Source: Tuctoria greenei (lineage: Eukaryota; Streptophyta; Magnoliopsida; Poales; Poaceae). Taken from it: 64,000 bases of DNA. The notes below the pieces were generated by a model. The model ran no database searches. It saw only the letters and a program-made list of their open reading frames with translations, and was not told where the DNA came from. The stretch is taken from NCBI GenBank assembly GCA_036927565.1, contig JAYESD010000001.1, positions 136,575,415 through 136,639,414 on the forward strand, given 5' to 3'. Position 1 is the stretch's first letter. The number at the start of each line of letters is the position of its first letter. Both the position numbers and the translations under genes were made by a program. Positions 10,872-21,751 of the stretch are shown here, one piece after another.

Positions 10872-12129
10872 ATGATGAAATACTCGGCAAAACCTTGTGT
10901 GTTTGTTGGTATTGATTTTCAGGTTTGGAAGGCATGCATGGAAGCTTTTATTCAGGCGCAAGGCTTCGAGATATGGGAAAAAGTGTACAAGCCTTACGAC
11001 GTGCCGTCAAACGATCAAGTCACGGCTACCAACTTAAGAGATGTCGACAACAACAACAAAGCCCACATGTTGATAACCCAAAGACTAACTCAGAGCGACA
11101 TCTACCGTGTTGCACACCTCCGATCGGTGTACAATGTGTGGAGAGCACTTTATGACTACCACGAAGGATCCAACACGATCAAGGAGGTAAAGAAGGATAT
11201 GATCAAGAAAGAATACATGCATTTCAAGATGCAATCCGGTGAGTCCATTTCTGACCTTTTTGCTCACTTTAATAAAATTTCAGCAACCTGCGAAGTGTCA
11301 ATGTTAATTTTTTAGGTGTTGAACATGCTAGGTAATTGTTAAGTGAATTAGACATGTCAATTTGGGATATGCAAGTCACATCTGTTCGTGAATCTACTGT
11401 CATGAGTACACTTACATTATATGTGCTATATTCTAAATTGAAAATTCATGAAATTGACATAATCTCACGTAAGAACCCCAACAAGTCTATTGTATTTGTT
11501 TCTCAACGTGATATACCTAGCTCCGGCCAATCTTCATCTAGCAATACACTTGCTTTGCTGTCTTCACTAACCCTGGAATAGATTGAAGACATTCCAGAAG
11601 AGGAGCTAGCACTCATCTCTACTCGGTTCTCAAAAGCATTGCAAAATGTGAGAACTAGAAGGAGACGAAGTTCCGAACCTCAATGATGCTTTGAATGTGG
11701 TAAGACAGGACACTTTTGTACAGATTTCCTAACCTTTTAGGTCCTTCTACCCATGATGAAAAGCAAAATAAAGTCAAGTTCTCTTCTGGCAACATCAACA
11801 AGGAAAAGAAGGGTTTTACAGGATGCAAACTGATAAACAGTTTAATCACCGCACTTCAAGAACTTGGCTCGAGTGATGTAGACATTGGAAGTGACGAAGA
11901 CGGAGATGATCTGGCAAACTTGTTTTTCATGGCGGGCAAATCAAGATCAAGTATGGAGGATGCAGAACACAACAGTGACAACGAAAAGGTATGTCCTACT
12001 TGTGATAAAATGTGTGATGTTATTTCCCGTGCAACTGTTATTGTTTAGAAAAAAACAAAAATCTTAGGGACAATGCTGTTAAAATTGAGTCACTAGAATC
12101 TGAAATTAATCGTTTGAAAACCTTGATTC
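10872..12129 (+). pseudogene. S2 gag, 5' part (UBN2-type), interrupted by N1
   Basis: ATG at 10872 opens a 147-residue frame (MMKYSAKPCVFVGIDFQVWKAC...) of the UBN2 gag family (PF14223), ending at 11315. The following ~800 bp continue the same protein in scattered frames. The zinc knuckle near 11687 reads CFECGKTGHFCTD with Phe replacing the last Cys. An acidic segment (SSDVDIGSDED) lies near 11870-11900. The gene is cut at 12129 by N1 and resumes at 16591; the minus-strand S3 copy shows the uninterrupted order, so the join is certain. Confidence 0.85.
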
Positions 12130-13035
12130 TAATGAGGACATCACTCCTAAGGATACAAACAACACTCCATTGAACATACAAGATGCAATCAATAGAATTC
12201 ACACACAACAATTAATTTCAGAGGTGAGCTTGTTCTTATATGTTTCCTTATATATTTTTGAGAATAGATTGCCACCTAATAATTTAATTATAATTAGGAT
12301 ACATGGAGTGGTTCAAGGAGTAATTGGAGGAAGTTTTAGGGGCGTGGAGGACCAGAGAATACGTTCAATGAAGATGGAAACCTATCCCAACCCAAAATCG
12401 TGTCCAACTCGGAGTCTAGGAGCAGTACGCACCAAAACAAACGCCCAAGGCGCATACAAACTCTTTTTTGGATGTTCTACATATGCACGGAAAGGGGAGA
12501 GGATAAAATATCCAACGGCGCAGGTCCCATGTCAAAATTCATTGGGAGTCGAGGGGAATCATCAAAACAATATCGAGTACAGAATCTGTCAGGGTGCTGC
12601 GCCACTGTATTGGGCCATTGGGCCTTGTATCAAGTCTAAGTCCAATATTTTCGTGTCTTAGGGTGAGGTCACGACCCCAACACCCCCTTGGACGTACTCC
12701 CACCTATATATACTCCATAGTAGCCGCCATAAACATTCGGGTTTTGCTTAGATCAATAATATCACCGTTCTACGATTTGTGAAACCCCAACTTCACGATT
12801 TCAGATTGTGTCTTCTACGTTCTTGCTTGTGTTCTCGGTTGCACTTGCAGGGATTAGCCTTCTTGGCGAGGTCTATCATTTGAAGCACAGTTGATAACCA
12901 ATGGAGTGGTGGTGTAGTGATTGCAGGGGCTGTTCGTGTTCTACTCGAGAGACTCGGATCATCAACGTCGAGATCTCCACATCAATCGACTTATCCATTA
13001 CCTTTCGGAAGATCGGGACTCATTATTCCTCATCA
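12130..13035 (+). repeat. N1 5' LTR
   Basis: 906 bp, starting TAATGAGGACATC (the 3' copy has TGATGAG; TG has become TA) and ending CTCATCA. A TATA candidate TATATATA lies at 12705-12712. The first 110 bp can be read as protein, the C-terminal tail described for 15211-15780. Confidence 0.88.
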
Positions 13036-13037
13036 AT

Positions 13038-13055
13038 TGGTATCAGATTTCCAGG
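13038..13055 (+). other. Primer-binding site of N1
   Basis: TGGTATCAGATTTCCAGG follows the LTR end by two bases. It begins like the initiator-methionine site but diverges after position 10. The R1 element has nearly the same variant (46236-46252, minus strand). Confidence 0.75.
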
Positions 13056-14237
13056 TTGCCCATTAGATAATTCATCCATCCATTACATTAGTTTTGGTAT
13101 TCATACCTAGAGCCCACAAAAAAGCCACAAAAAATTTGCAGTTTAGTAGATCTGTTCATTACTTAGTCCAAACCACCATTGAGTCTTTGCAACTTTTGTT
13201 TTTAGTTTGGTTTTGTTGAGTTGTGTCCGTTGTTGAGTCATATTCCTGGTTTATAATGTGTTTTTGGTCTTAGTTTGAGTTTTGCATTGTGTGATTCATC
13301 CTTTTGAATCACGTCATCACGTCCACATTAGATTCATCTCTATCCAGTTCGGTATTTTCATCATATCACACTCATACGAATTCGGATTTTGGTGTTCTTG
13401 TACTTTCCGGAAATCTTAAGAAGTTCTCTATAACGTTCTTATTCATCATTTTCCCAGAAAATATAGTTATCGATGTCGAAATTGCATTAAATCTGAATCT
13501 ATTATTGACCTAGAAATTCTAAACAGTTTGTATTTCGGGGGCAATATCTCCTATTGTTCTTTTCCAAAATAGGTCTTCCATATATTGATATTAAAGAGGA
13601 GAGATATATCTACAATATTGTTGTTGTTAGTTTTTCTATTTGGAGCCTCTAAATGTGCCTATTTGTCCTTAGAATATTGAGCAGAAAATCTGTGATAGGC
13701 ACACAAGATATCTTTGATTACTTTTTATCGTATTCTTCTTTTGCAGCACATTCTGGGAAAAGGAAGAAAAAAAGAAAAATGCAAGTGCAAAACAAGATAC
13801 AAAAGCCGCACAAAAAAAGAGGAGAAAAAAACAATAAAAAAACAGAAGTGCTTGCATCTTTGTGTCATCTAGTTTTGTCTCATGTCTTGCCTGCTTGAAC
13901 TACTTGGAACACATTTAGGCCAGCAACATTGACAAGTACTTTCAATACTTATTCAACCTTACTATCTGATTTTCATTGTTGCTAATCTTTGCTACATATA
14001 AAGTGTCATCCAAGCTACACCTTACTCTTGGGCAGAATCAATACACCTTTGCAATCATCCCACGCTTCATTGGTTTCTTCATACCGTCCACCGGTTGCCA
14101 CATGCATTGTCGGTAAGAAGACTTATAGGAGTGTGGTAACACGCTTGAGAGTGTGTGATTCCACTTCCACTTTGACATTATACTTTGTAGTTGATAGGGA
14201 TAATATATTTTTGTTGTCTTTTTTTTTGCTACTAACA
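13056..14237 (+). other. N1 5' leader
   Basis: About 1.2 kb of AT-rich sequence between primer-binding site and gag start, with an A-rich block at 13760-13845 and a short T-run just before the gag ATG. Small frames here show no family resemblance. It would hold the packaging signal of a non-autonomous element. Confidence 0.5.
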
Positions 14238-15203
14238 ATGTCAGGTAAAAGCAAGAATCATGCATTATATGTTGAGATGATTGACATGATAAAGACGGCG
14301 ATGGAATTGCTCACTAAAAATCAAACATCAACCAAGGTTTCACATGACATTCAGACCACCTTTACAACACCTTCCCCAAGAACTAATTACATTCTCCCAT
14401 CTCTTCCTTCTTATGATGGTTTTGGTTATGATGAATATATTGCTTGGGAATTAGAGTTGGATAAAAGTTTTGGACAATGGCATATGTGCAAGAGGAGAAA
14501 GATTAGGAATATTGCTAGTGCATTAGTTGATTGTGCATTAACTTGGTGGGACAACTTAAGTGATTCAGAAAAACCTCGAACATGGAAAGATATGAAAATT
14601 CTTATGCGAGAAACTTTTACTAATGTATCTAATTGCAAAGATAAAATACATGAACTTGAGAAGAATTTTCTTGTTGTACCTCCTCCTATTTCTAACCTTT
14701 TGCAAGAACATGAACAAATAAATGTAGAAAATTCAAAAGAGAATGAGGTGTTTAATAACTCTTATGAAAATTCAGATCTATCAATTCCTATTTCACCCAT
14801 AGTTACTGCTGAAAATGAGAATGAAGGTAACGTACCTCACACTACACTTATCTATGTTGAGAAGTTTTTGAATGTCTCAAATGTTTCCCTCAATCATTCT
14901 ACTGGAGAACAACAACTTGAGGTGCCTTTTCTGAAAACTTCTTTTCCACTAGTTGATTTTCCTACTGATCCTTACGATAAAAATCCGTTGTGTGCTGATA
15001 ATTATATTGTACCTATGCTAGAACAAGTGAATGAATTTGATACTTTATCACCCACTTTTGCTGAAATTAAGCATTTGATTCCAATTACATGTCAAAGAGA
15101 TGAGCTGAAATTGTTTTCTTCTCTAAATAATTTGGGTTATATTGAATTTCACACTCTTTGTGATCTAGATACTGTAGAGAGAAGAATATATTTGAAAAAC
15201 TGA
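14238..15203 (+). CDS. N1 gag-like protein
   Basis: The chosen start is ATG at 14238 (MSGKSKNHALYVEM); the open frame extends upstream to 13989, but that part is unlike gag and lies in the leader. The product is 321 residues. Residues ~55-130 match the gypsy gag fold (LPSYDGFGYDEYIAWELELDK, ALTWWDNL, PRTWKDMKILMRETF), similar in layout to the R1 gag (FDGKYDP..AYLSWEL). The rest is acidic, Asn/Glu-rich and without a zinc knuckle. It is the only uninterrupted retrotransposon ORF of useful length here, which may reflect youth or constraint. It could form particles or simply be a decaying gag; function is inferred. Confidence 0.7.
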   Translation: MSGKSKNHALYVEMIDMIKTAMELLTKNQTSTKVSHDIQTTFTTPSPRTNYILPSLPSYDGFGYDEYIAWELELDKSFGQWHMCKRRKIRNIASALVDCALTWWDNLSDSEKPRTWKDMKILMRETFTNVSNCKDKIHELEKNFLVVPPPISNLLQEHEQINVENSKENEVFNNSYENSDLSIPISPIVTAENENEGNVPHTTLIYVEKFLNVSNVSLNHSTGEQQLEVPFLKTSFPLVDFPTDPYDKNPLCADNYIVPMLEQVNEFDTLSPTFAEIKHLIPITCQRDELKLFSSLNNLGYIEFHTLCDLDTVERRIYLKN

Positions 15204-15210
15204 ATTACCT

Positions 15211-15780
15211 TTGTTGACAAGAAATAATTTTCATGCAATAGGCAAATATGAACAATATGGTGTGTTTATGGTGCATAAAGTTTACGTATGTTCAAATGAG
15301 AAAACTCCTTTTGTGCCGCAACAACATCTTAAAGTAAATGAATGCACTAACGCTAATAATGCTTTGTCATGTTTTTCTAGTATTTTTCCCTTGCAGCAGG
15401 GACAACAAATAAAAGAGAAGCATTGTTCGCTGCGGTTGTGCAATATAGACAGTGCTCATTCTAGCCCCAAAGCAATCTTTTTTCCTGGAAATACAAGCAA
15501 GCTGAGGACGGCTTGTCATAAAGAAGGGGAGAATGGACAAGATCAAGATGGTGCACTATGGTGTCCACCACCTTGGCCTCCTCCTTTCATGCATACAAGA
15601 AGATTTGATGGCGTTGCACATATGGACCCACACATGAGAGAAGATGAACTTGAGTCGAGGACGACTCCAATTCAATAAGGGGATGATGATGAGTATATCA
15701 CTCCTATGAATATACACAACACTCCATTGAACATACAAGATGCAATCAATAGAATTCACACACAACAATTAATTTCATAG
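15211..15780 (+). pseudogene. N1 polyprotein C-terminal tail reading into the 3' LTR
   Basis: The frame 15211-15678 ends REDELESRTTPIQ then TAA; the same frame continues (GDDDEYITPM, then DAINRIHTQQLI) across the LTR start at 15687 to TAG at 15778. R1 has the matching ESRTTQLQEGEDDEDI followed by THACARELNYQVNSFL inside its LTR. In CRM-type chromoviruses the polyprotein C-terminus (CR motif) is known to extend into the LTR, so this is probably a pol tail left after deletion of the rest of pol. Confidence 0.65.
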
Positions 15781-16585
15781 GTGAGCTCGTTCTTATATGT
15801 TTCCTTATACATCTTTGAGAATAGATTGCTACCTAATAATTTAATTGTATACATGGAGTGGTTCAAGGAGTAATTGGGGGATGGATTAGGGGTGTCGAGG
15901 ACCAGAGAATACATTCAAAGAAGATGGAAACCTACCCCAACTCAAAATCGTGTCCAACTCAGAGTCCAGGAGCAGTACGCACTAACACGGATGCCCAAGA
16001 CGTATACAAACTCCGTTTCGGACGTTATACATATGCAAAGAAAGGGGAGAGGATAACCTATCCAATGGCTCTAGTCCCATGTCAAAATTCATTGGGATTC
16101 GACGGGAATCATCGAAACAATATAGAGTACAGAATCTGTCAGGGTGTTGTGCCACCATATTGGGCCATTGGGCCTTGTATCAAGTCTAAGTCCAATGTTT
16201 TCGTGTCTTAGGGTTAGTTCACGACCCCAACACCCCCTTGTACGTCCTCTCACCTATATATACTCCATAGTAGCCGTCGTAAACAATCGGATTTTGCTTA
16301 GATCAATAATATCGCCATTCTACGATTTGTGAAACCCCAACTTTGCAATTTCAGATCGTGTCTTCTATGCTCTTGCTTGTGTTCTCGGTTGCACTTGCAG
16401 GGATTAGCCTTCTTGGCAAGGTCAATCGTGTGAAGCACGATTGATAACCAACAGAGCAATAGTGTAGTGATTGCAGAGGTTGTTCGTGTTCTACTCGAGA
16501 GCCTCGGATCATCAACGTCGAGATCTCCACATCAATCGACTTATCCATTACCTTTCGGAAGATCGAGACTCATTATTCCCCATTA
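15687..16585 (+). repeat. N1 3' LTR
   Basis: 899 bp, starting TGATGAGTATATC just after a purine tract (AATAAGGGGA) and ending CCCCATTA where CATCA is expected. It is followed by the GATTC target duplication. Confidence 0.88.
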
Positions 16586-16590
16586 GATTC

Positions 16591-17570
16591 CTAGTGATAA
16601 TTCTCATTCCTCATACGATTTAATATATGAGCAATTGTCCCCCTTAAGAAGTGCACACTCCTCCACTCTTGATAAACTTGAGTTAGAGATTGAAAAGAAC
16701 AAAAAGCTTGCTGCACTTAATGACAGAAACTTAAAAGATGTTTCTTGTTCTACAATTGATTTTCATTGTTCTACCTGAAAGAAACTAAAAGATGTTATGA
16801 ATGAAATTTCAATACTAAACAATGCTTTACATGCTCATGAAGTTAAATATTGTTCTAACTGCAAATTAAAAGGAAAAACTTCATGTGAAAACTGCTTAGA
16901 ATTGTCTAAGGAACTTGATGACATGAATAGGACACTAGAGCAGTCTTGTATTGGGAACAAAAATCTAAACTTGCTACTGAATTCATCCAAATCTTGCAAT
17001 GATAAAACTGGTTTAGGTTTTGATTCTCATGCTCATGCTAAAGCACATCCACCTAAAATTGTAAAGTCATTAGGAAGTGGTTTGATTAAAACAGTTCTTA
17101 AACCAAAAGAGGTGGCTTTTAAATTTGCAGGAGTGTTGTCACATTCGGGTTCAAATAAACATATTGCATGCTCATCGAGACATGAACACAAAGTTAAATT
17201 TCATTGTACCTATTGTGGTAGACATGGTCATGTCATAGATTTTTGTTATAGACTAGCTAAACAACATAAAAGGGAAAAAATGCAAGCTAGATCTTATAAC
17301 TCTCATGCAAAATTTCCTGCACATACTAAACCGAATGTCAAGAACATGCAACCCGCTGTTATGTCTCAAAAACATTCAAAGTTTACCTCCGAACCTTTTG
17401 TTTTTGCCTCTGTAGCTACTGATTTTTGTGCTACACAAGTAACACCTTATAGGTCAGTAGTTAAGAACAAAAAATCTCAAACTTTGACTCATAAACCTGC
17501 TGTTTTATCTCATCTTTTGCGTGTTTTTCCTGCTGCACGTCGTGTGACTCAGTACTGGAATCCTAAATGA
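16591..17570 (+). pseudogene. S2 gag, 3' part with second zinc knuckle
   Basis: The sequence resumes the S2 gag directly after N1. From 16797 a 257-residue frame is open: a Cys-rich heptad-like segment (CSNCKLKGKTSCENC), a His-rich stretch, and a knuckle CTYCGRHGHVIDFC. The upstream 200 bp contain a stop near 16778. Sireviruses carry an extended gag, and this is that extension. It ends at 17570, 60 bp before the protease frame. Confidence 0.85.
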
Positions 17571-17630
17571 CTTTTGACTAACCCCACTATTGAGTCATCG
17601 ATGTATTGTTCTTCTATGTAGGTTACACGC

Positions 17631-18284
17631 TTGAGAAAGGAGAACATTTGGATTGTGGATTCAGGTTGCTCACGCCACATGACCGGTAACAAAGAATGGT
17701 TCTCCTCCCTCTCTTTTGTGTCACGTGTAGAGAATGTTACTTTTGCCGATAATTCTTCGACTCCTATAATTGCTAACGGTTCGGTTAGAGTAAATGATCA
17801 CTCCATTTTGAAGGATGTGGCACTTGTTAAAAATTTGAAATACAACTTGCTTTCAGTTTCACAACTGCTATATGAAAATCTGGAAATTATTTTCACTAAA
17901 AATTGCTGCAAAGTTGTAAATTCAAATAGTGAGCTTATTTTTAACATGTCTCGGTTTGGAAGAGTTTTTAAAGCTGATTTTGATATGTCTTTCTCTAAGC
18001 ATAGGTGTCTAGTTGCTAATGATTTAAAGGACTTATATTTCTGGCATCGTACACTTGGTCATGTAGGCTTTGATCATCGAACGCGTGTTAGTGTTCTTGA
18101 TCACATACGTGGGCTGCCTAAGCTTAAAGGGGACAAAGAAATTGTGTGCTCTTCTTGTAGAAATGCTAAGATGGTTGCAGGTTCACATACTCCTCTCACA
18201 ATGATCATGACAACTAAACTAGGTCAACTTTTGCACCTTGACATCGTAGAACCTTCACGTGTTCAATCCTTCGGAGGTAAATAG
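17631..18284 (+). pseudogene. S2 aspartic protease and GAG-pre-integrase
   Basis: The frame opens MRKENIWIVDSGCSRHMTG, the copia protease active site (DSG). A conserved NLLSVSQL segment follows, then the integrase zinc domain: H-x3-H (HRTLGHVGFDH) and C-x2-C (CSSC). It ends FGGK at a TAG (18282-18284); the integrase core continues in the next codons in the same reading direction, so one stop interrupts the polyprotein. Otherwise the domain looks complete. Confidence 0.88.
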
Positions 18285-19190
18285 TATGTTCTTGTGATTG
18301 TTGATGATTATTCTAGATACTCTTTGGTTTACTTTATCGCATCTAAGAATGAAGCTTCTAGTCACTTTAGAACTTTATTTCTTAGATTATCAATTGATCA
18401 CGCAAGATCTTTAAAAGCAATTAGAGCTGATAATGGAACCAAATTTAAAAATCAATCTTTTGATCACTTTTGTGCTGAAAATGGAATAGATCATCAACTT
18501 TCCTCACCATATGTACCTCAACAAAACGGTGTTGTAGAAAGAAAGAAAGAAAGAAAGAATAGAACCTTAGTTGAGATGGCTAGGACTATGCTTCATGAAT
18601 ATCAAACTCCTAGAGAATTTTGGGCTGAGGCAATTGCAACCGCTTGTTATGTCTCAAATCGTGTTTTCTTGCGTGCTAAGCTAGGTAAAAAACCATATGA
18701 GCTTCGGTTTGGACATAGGCCTAGTGTTACACACTTTTGGGTCTTTGGTTGCAAATGCTTTGTTGAGAAACATGATAATCTTGATAAATTTGAACCTAGA
18801 TCCATTGATGGCATGTTTCTTGGTTATCCATCTCATACTATAGGCTACCGTGTGCTTTTACTTGACACTAACAAAATTGTTGAGACTTGTGAGGTGTCTT
18901 TTGATGAAGCTAGCCTAGGTACTAGCTCAAAAATTGCAGGTCCGGGTCCACATCCTCAGGGGGAGGGTATTTCCGAAGAAGAAGAAGAGTCGATGATATT
19001 GCCTGATAGTTCTGAAGCTGACACGTCCAGCTCCGACCTTTGAACTAGCTCCGACTACCATCTCTGCTGGTCCTGATCGTCCACAAGCCACAAGCTCATC
19101 AATCTGTGATGAACTTGATGAAGAAGAAGCTTGTGAGACATTTGTTCCCCTAGGGATTTACAAGAATCATCCTCCACAATAGATAATTGA
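18285..19190 (+). pseudogene. S2 integrase core and C-terminal region
   Basis: The rve core is readable from 18294 with its acidic triad: Asp in VDDYSR, Asp in RADNGTKF and Glu in NGVVERK. After the Glu, the usual ERKNRTL reads ERKKERKNRTL, a four-residue insertion from a GAAA repeat expansion near 18537-18560. The frame stops at 19043 and continues in another frame (APTTISAGPDRP...FVPLGIYKNH) to a TAG near 19180. Apart from these lesions the catalytic residues are intact. Confidence 0.85.
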
Positions 19191-19194
19191 AAGC

Positions 19195-20364
19195 TTGCAT
19201 GAACGAGTTACAAGATCTAGGTTTTTTGACACCAATTCTCATGCTCATTCTGCTTTTGTTGCTTCTTTTGAACCCAAAGATATATCACATGCACTCACTA
19301 ATGAATCTTGGATTATTGCCATTCAAGAAGAGTTAGAAAATTTTGAAAGAAATAATGTTTGGAAACTTGTATCTCCAACTCAAGATCACACTTTAATTGG
19401 AACTAAATGGGTGTTTAAAAATAAACAAAGTAAGGATGGGGTTGTGATTAGGAATAAGGCTAGATTGGTTGCTCAAGGTTTCACACAAATTGAAGGTCTA
19501 GATTTTGATGAAACTATTGATCCTGTTGCTAGATTAGAAGCCATAAGATTTTTGTTAGCTTTTGCTACATCTAAAGGTTTCAAGTTATATCAAATGGACG
19601 TAAAAAGTGCTTTTATTAATGGCTACATGTATGAGGAGGTTTATGTTAGGCAACCACCTCGTTTTGAAAATCCAAATTTTGCTAATCATGTTTTCAAACT
19701 GACTAAAGCCATGTATGGTCTAAAACAAGCTCCTAGAGCATGGTATGATAGGTTAGAAACATTCTTACTTGAAAAGGGGTTTACCATGGGCAAGGTTGAT
19801 AAAACTCTTTTTGTGCTTAATCATGGCAATGACTCATTATTCGTTCAAGTGTATGTGGATGATATTATGTTTGGTTGTGCTTCTCATGATCTTGTGTCCA
19901 AGTTTTCAGAAATGAGTTCATAATTTAAAATGAGTATGATGGGAGAACTCACTTACTTTTTGGCGATGCCAATCAAGCAAACCAAGGAAGGTACCTTTGT
20001 GCATCAAACGAAGTATACAAGAGACCTTCTCAAGCATTTCAACATGGACAAAAACAAGCCTCTCTGGACACCAATGGGAACAACATCAACACTTGAACTT
20101 GATGAAGATGGAGAACTCATGGATCAAAAAGAATACAAAAGCATGATCAGATCACTTTTGTACCTCACGGCATCAAAACCTGACATACAATTCAGCGTAT
20201 GTCTTTGTGCACGGTTTCAAGCTTCCCCACGTGCTTCACATTGTCAAGCCGTCAAAAGGATTCTCAGTTACTTACATGGAAATCAAGAATTTGGCATTTT
20301 TCTTCCTTCTTCCTCAACCGTTACTTTGAAAGTTTTTCAAATGCTGATTTTGGGGGTTGTATGA
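19195..20364 (+). pseudogene. S2 reverse transcriptase
   Basis: The frame 19195-19923 spans WIIAIQEELENFERNNVW, GTKWVFKNK, the DVKSAFINGY palm motif, YGLKQAPRAWYDRL and the catalytic VQVYVDDIMFG, all intact. A TAA at 19921 separates it from the thumb and connection (MSMMGELTYFLAMPIKQT..., 19930-20364), which then loses frame near 20330. It is the best preserved RT in the window but has at least two disabling changes. Confidence 0.88.
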
Positions 20365-20780
20365 TTGACAGCAAAAGTACTTCCGGTTCTTGTCATTTTC
20401 TTTGTAATTCACTTGTTGCTTGGTCCTCTAGAAAACAAAACTCAGTTGCACAATCCACAGCCGAATCTGAATATGTAGCTGCTGCTAGTGCTTGTTCACA
20501 AATTCTTTGGATTGTTCAACACTTAAGTACTATGGGGTTGATCTAGATAGTGTTACACTGTTTTGTGATAACACTAGTGCCATTTGCATTCCTAAAAACC
20601 CCATGCAACATTCTAGAACTAAGCACATTGATATTAGGTATCACTTTCTACGTGATAATGTAGAAAAAAGGAAACATTGTGCTTCATCATCTAGATAACG
20701 AACGACAATTGGCTGACATTTTCAAAAAAAACCTTTGGATTTCACTCTTTTTTGTTATATTCATAGTGAAATAGGGGTTA
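20332..20780 (+). pseudogene. S2 RNase H
   Basis: Copia RNase H motifs occur in two frames: SKSTSGSCHFLCNSLVAWSS, KQNSVAQSTAESEYVAAA (to 20546), then VTLFCDNTSAICIPKNP and HIDIRYHFLRDNVE (to 20698). The catalytic Asp/Glu residues (AESEY, CDNTSA) are present. A frameshift lies near 20530 and another near 20680; the usual DIFTKPL end is blurred near 20720. Confidence 0.83.
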
Positions 20781-21751
20781 TGCATCCTCATGGCTTAAAT
20801 TGAGGGGGAGTTTTGAAACTTGGGAAGTCTATGTGTGAATCTGAACTTAAAATAATATGAGCATATAATTTCATACATATATGACTTTGTGATTCCTTTT
20901 ACATGCTGAAAGTTCTTACTACATTATTCTTGTTATACATTTTGTAGTTTTTGCCATGACTAGTATTGGAATAATTACATACACTAAATCTGGTCATGAT
21001 CGAACCTTCTTGATGTTTTGAACTTGTTGCATGATCAAAAGTTCTTTTAATCATAATGAATTAATCAAGTAATCAACTCACATGTTGACTTTTATGAACA
21101 ATATAAATTGAGAAAAGATCAAGAGAATATGCATGCATCACACTTCTTCTTTTGAGATGGCTTATCATTGCACTTAGATATGTACTTGGAAGAAGTTTTG
21201 TATGACTAAAACCATGTCCTTAAGCTTCTGATTGAAAAATGACATAGGCTTGGCTTGGTTGGTTAGAATATAGCAGATGCACATATAATCTCTTGCAAAT
21301 ATCATATGATCTAAATTTGTGCTTTGAAAAATAATAAAATGCAGTGACAAGTGTCATGCTTTCAGGTTTTGAAATAGTTAAGTTTGTGGGATCATGACTT
21401 GCTAAAATTGAAAATTACATTTGATCTCTAGCATGGCTTACACTACTTTATGTATCTCATTGTTGTGATAGTGTAAGTTACTTGATAGTATGAATTTGAT
21501 GAGCTTTGTTTTATATGTATATGTTATAATGTGCTCATAACAAATAAAAATTTCTCTTTTGTACCTTGTTGAATACATTGTCAAAGGGGGAGAAGTATGC
21601 AAGGGGGAGAAATATGTTTAGGTGGAGAAATTTATTTCTATCTCATTTGATTTTCAAAAAGGGGGATAAATTGTTTTCAAAACTTTTCATGTGAATAAGC
21701 CAATGTTCGGGTGTTAAGTGGTGTTGCCAATGCATTCATCAAGGGGGAGAT
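20781..21751 (+). other. S2 3' untranslated region with several polypurine tracts
   Basis: AT-rich non-coding sequence of ~970 bp ends in repeated tracts of the AAGGGGGAGA type near 21584, 21600 and 21740, the last directly before the 3' LTR. A further GAGGGGGAG lies near 20802. Several tracts upstream of the 3' LTR are a known trait of Sireviruses. The homologous minus-strand region of S3 is 50246-51240. Confidence 0.75.

Larger units (their letters stand above)
12130..16585 (+). mobile_element. Small non-autonomous Ty3/gypsy element N1 with GATTC target duplication
   Basis: Direct LTRs (12130-13035 and 15687-16585) enclose only 2.65 kb: a primer-binding site, one gag-like ORF and a short polyprotein tail. 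GATTC precedes (12125-12129) and follows (16586-16590) the element, and comparison with the uninterrupted S3 gag confirms the insertion point. No protease, RT, RNase H or integrase is present, so mobility would need proteins in trans. LTR termini, primer-binding site and the tail reading into the LTR match R1 at 40208-47144, which suggests the CRM-like clade as helper. Confidence 0.88.

Noticed and set aside
13653..13898. 81-residue Lys-rich frame in the N1 leader
   Set aside because: Encoded by an A-rich tract and not conserved in R1; more likely leader.
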